Source of the DNA: Planococcus halotolerans
GTDB lineage: Bacteria > Bacillota > Bacilli > Bacillales_A > Planococcaceae
Assembly: GCF_003289955.1 (NCBI RefSeq)
Contig: NZ_QLZR01000002.1
Location: 620,001 to 684,000 of the forward strand
Direction: 5' to 3'
Length of the DNA stretch: 64,000 nucleotides
A program made the position numbers and the translations under genes. Below, piece by piece: positions 59,573-64,000 of the stretch; within the stretch, counting starts at the first letter, position 1; each line of letters opens with the position of its first letter. Under the pieces are notes generated by a model that searched no databases, had not been told where the DNA came from, and saw only the letters and a program-made list of their open reading frames with translations.

Positions 59573-60220
59573 TCACTGGGTAACTGCATTTTCAGAACTG
59601 GACTCAGACGCCTCTTCCGCCGCCAAAACCTCCAAACAAATCCTCACCCCTTTTACCAGATCACGATGCGGCCAGCTTGGCACATTGCCATGTTCGATTG
59701 CCAGTTCATGTGAAGCGGGCATATGAATAAAACCGGATGGGACGTCCTTCTTATGTATGGCCAAGTAATGCAATGCTTCGTACATAACGTTATTGCATAA
59801 ATATGCACCTGCTGTATTTGATATATCCGATGGCAATCCCTCTTCAATCATGCGGTTGACCATATTTCGGATGGGCAACGTCGACAAGTATCCCGCCGCT
59901 CCATCCAATTGTACGGGTTCATCGACTGGCTGATTACCTTCATTATCAACCGGTCCATCCTTGAGATTGATGCCGATCCGTTCTGGCGTCATCTTGAATC
60001 GGCCGGCTGCCAGCCCTAAGGAAACTACTGCGTCCGGTTCGATTTCCTCAATCAGGTCTATCAGCTGACCTCCTGCTTTCGCAAAGTCAACAGGCAGTAT
60101 CCTGCCAATTACCTGGTACTCGCCAACAACAGCATTGTCCAATTCTTCCACTACTTTCATCGTTGGATTTACTGAGAAATCCAGAAACGGTTCAAAGCCC
60201 GTCAACAGCAACTTTTTCAT
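59573..60220 (-). CDS. pcp: Pyroglutamyl-peptidase I
   Basis: A 215-residue cytosolic cysteine peptidase (family C15) that removes N-terminal pyroglutamate. The catalytic Glu is in PERIGINLKD, Cys in NTAGAYLCNNVMY, and His in FIHMPASHE. The N-terminal LLTGFEPFLDFSVNP is the family signature. ATG at 60220 follows GGGGAGG at 7 bp; the longer frame to 60262 lacks a site and extends beyond the usual length. Confidence 0.95.
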   Translation of the reverse strand: MKKLLLTGFEPFLDFSVNPTMKVVEELDNAVVGEYQVIGRILPVDFAKAGGQLIDLIEEIEPDAVVSLGLAAGRFKMTPERIGINLKDGPVDNEGNQPVDEPVQLDGAAGYLSTLPIRNMVNRMIEEGLPSDISNTAGAYLCNNVMYEALHYLAIHKKDVPSGFIHMPASHELAIEHGNVPSWPHRDLVKGVRICLEVLAAEEASESSSENAVTQ

Positions 60221-60389
60221 TGCCCAGCCTCCCCTCTTATTATTAATCATACAGCAAACCACTTTAAAATGCAGAATAATCTAAATACATAATTATTCAC
60301 TAAATAGAATATTTACTCTTTACATTGCATATTTTACCCCTTATTATACATATTAACGAATAAAAATTAATTCATTGGAGGAATCAATT

Positions 60390-61160
60390 ATGAAAAAGAA
60401 ATCATTGTTCATCGGTTTATTGACATCAGCGGCTTTACTGCTTGGCGCATGTGGCGACGATACTTCTGCAGATACAGAAGAGAAGAAAGTGCTGGAAATG
60501 GGGACATCAGCTGAATTCCCTCCATTTGAATCCATCAATGCTGAAGGGGAGTTCGTCGGTTTTGATATTGACTTGGCACATTACATAGCAGATGAACTGG
60601 GCTACGAACTTAAAATTACGGATATGAAATTCGACGGCCTGATTGGTGCCTTGCAAAACGACCGTGTGGATATCGTTATTGCCGGAATGTCCGCAACGGA
60701 TTCACGTCGTGAAAATGTGGATTTCTCCACAGAGTATAATCATTCCGGGGAAATGTTCGTTGTACCAGCGGGTTCTGATGTCAAAAGCCTCGATGATCTC
60801 GAAGGGCTGACAGTCGGCGTACAGCTTGGCACTATCCAGGAAGAAGGCGCGAACAAAATCCTTGAAGAAGAAAACGTCAATTTCGAACTGAAAGCTTTGG
60901 ATGATTCAGGTGCTTTGATCCAAGAACTGCTCTCCGGTCGCATCGAAGCCGCATACATGGACAAGGAAGTCGCACTCGGTTACCTGGAACAACAGGATTT
61001 GGAAGCTTTTGACGATCCTACAACAAGCTCACCTGGCATGGCTGCAGCCTTCCCGAAAGGCAGCGAGCTTGTGGACGATGTCAATGAAGTCTTGGCAAAA
61101 GCGGAAGAAAGCGGCTTTTTGAAAGAACTGCAGGACAAATGGTTAAGCGAAGAAAAATAG
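60390..61160 (+). CDS. Polar amino acid ABC transporter substrate-binding lipoprotein
   Basis: A 256-residue lipoprotein: signal peptide ending in lipobox LLGAC, acidic linker, then a family 3 solute-binding domain (EMGTSAEFPPFESINAEGEFVGFDIDLAHYIA; GMSATDSRRENVDFS). The conserved Arg and Asp for alpha-amino and carboxylate groups are in SATDSRR and near the hinge. It resembles arginine/glutamine binders (ArtP, GlnH). The ATG follows TTGGAGGAATC. A hairpin lies between it and the permease, so the binding protein is probably made in excess. Confidence 0.92.
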   Translation: MKKKSLFIGLLTSAALLLGACGDDTSADTEEKKVLEMGTSAEFPPFESINAEGEFVGFDIDLAHYIADELGYELKITDMKFDGLIGALQNDRVDIVIAGMSATDSRRENVDFSTEYNHSGEMFVVPAGSDVKSLDDLEGLTVGVQLGTIQEEGANKILEEENVNFELKALDDSGALIQELLSGRIEAAYMDKEVALGYLEQQDLEAFDDPTTSSPGMAAAFPKGSELVDDVNEVLAKAEESGFLKELQDKWLSEEK

Positions 61161-61169
61161 AAAACATCC

Positions 61170-61197
61170 GGATCAGGGGAAAATTTTCCCCTGATCC
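61170..61197 (+). terminator. Intra-operon hairpin, probable attenuating terminator
   Basis: A 12-bp perfect stem GGATCAGGGGAA with a 4-base loop, followed by TTCCTTTT, between the binding protein and permease genes. The weak T-tract allows partial readthrough. Confidence 0.75.
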
Positions 61198-61237
61198 TTC
61201 CTTTTAAAAATCTGAACCTGGAAAAGAGCTGACTCCC

Positions 61238-61897
61238 ATGAACCTCGATTTCTCTCAACTAGTCCCATACATACCCTTCATGCTGAAAGGGATCTGGACA
61301 ACAATCCAATTTGTCATCGTCTCCATTATAGTGGGTTCCATTCTGGGTACGTTGCTTGCCTTATTCAAAATCGGCACAGTAAAGCCTCTCCGCTGGTTTG
61401 CTGACGCCTATACATCAATTTTCCGAGGAACTCCGCTGATCCTGCAATTGATGATTATCTACTATTCTGTTCCTCAATTGACTGGCTATGATATCAATGC
61501 ATTTACGTCCGCCGTCCTTGCTTTCGGCTTGAACTCATCCGCCTATATTTCCGAAATCATCCGTGCCGGCATACAGGCAGTCGACAAAGGGCAGATGGAA
61601 GCTGCACAGGCTCTTGGCATCCCATACCGCGCAATGATGAAAGACATCATCTTACCGCAGGCTTTGAAAAATATACTGCCTGCCCTTATGAATGAATTCA
61701 TTACCCTGACTAAAGAATCCGCAATCGTGTCCACTATCGGCTATCTAGATCTGATGCGCCGTGCGCAGGTTGTAGGTTCCGATCTGTTCCGGAATTTCGA
61801 GCCATTATTATTTGTCGGGTTTATTTACTGGTGCATGGTCATGGTTCTCACTGTCATCGGAAGAATGATTGAACGGAGGCTGAAGTTAAGTGATTAA
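61238..61897 (+). CDS. Polar amino acid ABC transporter permease
   Basis: A 219-residue HisM/GlnP-type permease with about five membrane helices. The N-terminal [19 protein letters not shown] segment, [15 protein letters not shown], and the ATPase-contact EAA loop ([23 protein letters not shown]) are intact. A single permease type suggests a homodimer. It overlaps the ATPase gene by 8 bp. Confidence 0.94.
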   Translation: MNLDFSQLVPYIPFMLKGIWTTIQFVIVSIIVGSILGTLLALFKIGTVKPLRWFADAYTSIFRGTPLILQLMIIYYSVPQLTGYDINAFTSAVLAFGLNSSAYISEIIRAGIQAVDKGQMEAAQALGIPYRAMMKDIILPQALKNILPALMNEFITLTKESAIVSTIGYLDLMRRAQVVGSDLFRNFEPLLFVGFIYWCMVMVLTVIGRMIERRLKLSD

Positions 61898-62612
61898 AGT
61901 ACAGAACCTCTATAAGAAATTCGGCTCAAATCTGGTGCTGAATGATATATCCGTAACAATCAAACAAGGCGAAGTCGTTTCAGTCATCGGTCCCTCGGGA
62001 TCGGGCAAGTCGACTTTCCTGCGCTGTCTGAATCTATTGGAGAAACCGACTTCCGGAACCGTCCTGATCAATGAAACCGATTTGACTGCCAAAGGAGCGG
62101 ACATCCATAAAAGCCGGCAGCAGATCGGTATGGTGTTCCAGCATTTCCATCTGTTTCCTCATTTGACGGTGCTTGAGAATCTGACATACGCCCCGATTAA
62201 AGTAAAAGGGCTGAAACGGGCTGAAGCAAATGACAAAGCTCGTCTCCTGCTCGCTAAAGTCGGTTTATCCGATAAAGCAGCTGCCTATCCATCCAGCTTG
62301 TCAGGCGGCCAGAAACAGCGTGTCGCAATTGCCCGCGCACTGGCGATGGAGCCGGAGCTGCTGTTGTTCGACGAACCGACTTCCGCTCTCGATCCCGAAA
62401 TGGTCAAAGAAGTGCTCGATGTCATGAAGGACCTTGCGAAATCCGGTATGACGATGGTTGTCGTCACCCATGAAATGGGCTTTGCCCGTGAAGTCGCTGA
62501 CCGCGTCATTTTTCTGGACCACGGCAGCCTCGTCGAAGAAGGTTCGCCTGCAGCCTTCTTTGCCAGTCCGAAAACGGAACGTGCACGTGAATTCCTGGAG
62601 AAAGTGCTGTAA
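61890..62612 (+). CDS. Polar amino acid ABC transporter ATPase
   Basis: A 240-residue ABC ATPase. Walker A is GPSGSGKST, the Q-loop [16 protein letters not shown] is typical of the GlnQ/HisP class, the signature is LSGGQKQR, Walker B is [14 protein letters not shown], and the switch His is in VTHEMGFA. The GTG start lies inside the permease gene, with GGAGG 10 bp upstream, giving translational coupling. It completes a three-gene amino acid importer, closed by a terminator. Confidence 0.95.
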   Translation: MIKVQNLYKKFGSNLVLNDISVTIKQGEVVSVIGPSGSGKSTFLRCLNLLEKPTSGTVLINETDLTAKGADIHKSRQQIGMVFQHFHLFPHLTVLENLTYAPIKVKGLKRAEANDKARLLLAKVGLSDKAAAYPSSLSGGQKQRVAIARALAMEPELLLFDEPTSALDPEMVKEVLDVMKDLAKSGMTMVVVTHEMGFAREVADRVIFLDHGSLVEEGSPAAFFASPKTERAREFLEKVL

Positions 62613-62635
62613 GCAATTAAATTGCCAAACCTATA

Positions 62636-62669
62636 AAAATCAGTGGAAATAACTTTCCACTGATTTTTA
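62636..62669 (+). terminator. Rho-independent terminator
   Basis: AAAATCAGTGGAAA pairs across a 4-base loop and is followed by TTTTTAT, ending the amino acid transporter operon. Confidence 0.9.
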
Positions 62670-62793
62670 TGTTCCTTTATTCATTCTCCATCCATTCAAC
62701 GTTCATCTATTGCTCAAAACTGTCTGCCGCGCTGGGTTCATTGGCGTGATATAATCGAAGCAATGCGTTCAAACGAAATAAGAGGTGGAAATT

Positions 62794-63678
62794 TTGTTCA
62801 GAAAACTGATGATTTTACTATTCGTTGTATTTTTTATGGCCATGATCATCTTCACTGCGGTCATGTTCCTGACGAACGAAGAAACGATATATGATGAAGA
62901 TGGCGTTACACTCACCATCAAGAAGCCGACTTTCATCACGCTTGGCGAACCGGAAATTACGGAACAGGACACGGATATCACCACCGTCCGCGATATGACA
63001 TTTGTCGGTTTGGATGTCGGCACATATACGATGACCGAGCGTACATTGGAAAATGATGTGACCATCCTTTTTGATGAATTGCATAATTCCAGCTGGCTGC
63101 CATTCGCTATCACTCTGATTCATAAAGAGCTCGAAAATGCAGAGACTAATTCCTGGAATCCCCGTCCGGTAACCAATGAGGCTGATGATGTGTTCGGAGA
63201 AGACCCGACCAGCAATCCGTTTGGCACAATCGCAGCTGGCGGCAAGCATTTCCTGCAGGGCAATTTGTATGTATCCCGTATAATTCCACAGGACAATGAT
63301 GGACAGGCGCATGAACTGCGTACAGAAAACCCGAACTTCACCATTGAAGAAGGTATTATGGAGAAAAGTTTTTGGTTACCGCCAAAACATTACCTCCACA
63401 CCTGGGTGATGATTGCGGATGAACCTTTCTTTGAAAGCAAGGAAGCGGAAGAAGACTGGATCGAGTTTGCCCTCGACAATCGCTATCAGCAGCTCAACTG
63501 GCTGACACCGGAAGGCCCTCTGGTGAAACTGCCGATCACCGATGACCCGCGCACACAGCTGGCATATGGCTATATCGACGAACGAACAGCAGACCCTGCT
63601 TCACAGGAATGGAACGAAACGTCCCCTTCCCTGTATTTCGAGACCATGCTATTGAATGCTGAAGCATCCCAAAATTAG
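62794..63678 (+). CDS. Membrane-anchored protein of unknown function
   Basis: A 294-residue protein. One N-terminal membrane helix (about 6-28) is followed by an extracytoplasmic domain with no family I recognise. It is acidic and rich in Thr, Asn and Trp, with segments such as FGTIAAGGKHFLQGNLYVSRI and FWLPPKHYLHTWVMIADEPF. No lipobox or catalytic motif is visible. TTG at 62794 is favoured, with AGAGGTG six bases upstream; the GTG at 62785 lies in that site. It is monocistronic with a terminator. Confidence 0.65.
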   Translation: MFRKLMILLFVVFFMAMIIFTAVMFLTNEETIYDEDGVTLTIKKPTFITLGEPEITEQDTDITTVRDMTFVGLDVGTYTMTERTLENDVTILFDELHNSSWLPFAITLIHKELENAETNSWNPRPVTNEADDVFGEDPTSNPFGTIAAGGKHFLQGNLYVSRIIPQDNDGQAHELRTENPNFTIEEGIMEKSFWLPPKHYLHTWVMIADEPFFESKEAEEDWIEFALDNRYQQLNWLTPEGPLVKLPITDDPRTQLAYGYIDERTADPASQEWNETSPSLYFETMLLNAEASQN

Positions 63679-63679
63679 T

Positions 63680-63713
63680 AAAAGCCCTGCTGAATTTATC
63701 CAGCAGGGCTTTC
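63680..63713. terminator. Bidirectional rho-independent terminator
   Basis: AAAGCCCTGCTG paired with CAGCAGGGCTTT, 2 bp after the membrane protein stop and overlapping the 3' end of the minus-strand gene. Confidence 0.88.
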
Positions 63714-64000
63714 TTGCATTTTCAGCCAGTCATAAATATAGCCGCCGATTTCCGCGATTACTTCCTGGCCGCTGTGATTGTCAGGTGAATCACTTACTAG
63801 CACAGCTGCATAGACTTTATCGCCGCGGTATTCAAAAATCCCTGCATCATTTACAACACCCGGCAGACTGCCGGATTTTGAAGCGACCGAAACTTCATCT
63901 TCTTCATCAATTCGGCCATGCAGATTCGTAAGCAATTGCTGTTTCTTCAGAATATGAAGCACACGCCTGCGGCTGTCTTCCGATAACAATTCCCCAGAAT
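63696..64000 (-). CDS. Class A beta-lactamase-like serine hydrolase, 5' end outside window
   Basis: The C-terminal 101 residues are visible. The K[ST]G box occurs as ASKSGSLPGVVNDAGIF (Lys-Ser-Gly followed by a typical lactamase loop), preceded by a helix (SEDSRRRVLHILKKQQL) and followed by AAVLVSDS and a C-terminal helix. This is the Beta-lactamase2 family; members may be true class A lactamases or peptidoglycan-related hydrolases. The SxxK and SDN motifs lie outside the window, so activity cannot be judged. Confidence 0.75.
   Translation of the reverse strand, partial: SGELLSEDSRRRVLHILKKQQLLTNLHGRIDEEDEVSVASKSGSLPGVVNDAGIFEYRGDKVYAAVLVSDSPDNHSGQEVIAEIGGYIYDWLKMQESPAG

Overview
The window comes from a low-to-mid GC Bacillota of the order Bacillales. 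Gene order and content fit the Planococcaceae (Planococcus or a close relative). The evidence is AGGAGG-type ribosome binding sites, frequent TTG and GTG starts, and Bacillus-subtilis-like blocks: yitV/yitU, yisL-yisK, yhjE-addB-addA, minJ-csbA, ftsE-ftsX, cccB-yvjA-prfB-secA, hpf, comFA/comFC-degV-degU-degS-yvyE-tagU-tagO. In B. subtilis the first and last of these blocks lie far apart, so the chromosome is rearranged relative to that species. The genus is inferred; no rRNA or tRNA is visible.

Layout. 1-5 kb: a partial hydrolase, a HAD phosphatase, a DegV protein and CoA-disulfide reductase, then a membrane-anchored alpha-amylase homologue that has lost its catalytic residues. 5.5-15.2 kb: one long minus-strand run, yisL, yisK, a DUF418 protein and the AddAB recombination helicase-nuclease, with a LexA-like box before addB. 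15-25 kb: a VTT membrane protein, the AzlCD exporter, CsbA, MinJ, a PLP transsulfuration-type enzyme, a TlpA-like thioredoxin, an M23 peptidase next to FtsEX, cytochrome c551 and YvjA. 25-31 kb: prfB with its programmed frameshift, secA, hpf and an SDR enzyme. 31-41 kb: competence, DegS-DegU and wall teichoic acid genes.

41-49.3 kb is an accessory region. It holds two SigB-type YflT stress proteins, an AT-rich cassette, an alkyltransferase-like protein, and a FemAB-like/Wzz pair. The AT-rich cassette is the most interesting feature of the window. It has a 435-residue HTH+TPR regulator of RRNPP architecture, translationally coupled (ATGA) to a 71-residue secreted pre-propeptide carrying three tandem 14-residue repeats: a probable, apparently undescribed peptide quorum-sensing system.

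49.4-64 kb: a succinate-semialdehyde-type dehydrogenase, a cupin, a LytTR regulator divergent from the glyoxylate-shunt genes aceA-aceB, a tiny zinc-ribbon protein, a 21-bp-phased array of about 13 short repeats between convergent genes, an AidB-type acyl-CoA dehydrogenase, pyroglutamyl peptidase, a complete polar amino acid ABC transporter, and the 3' end of a class A beta-lactamase-like gene.

Five candidate SigB promoters, two complex intergenic repeat elements and about 23 hairpin terminators were also read directly from the sequence.
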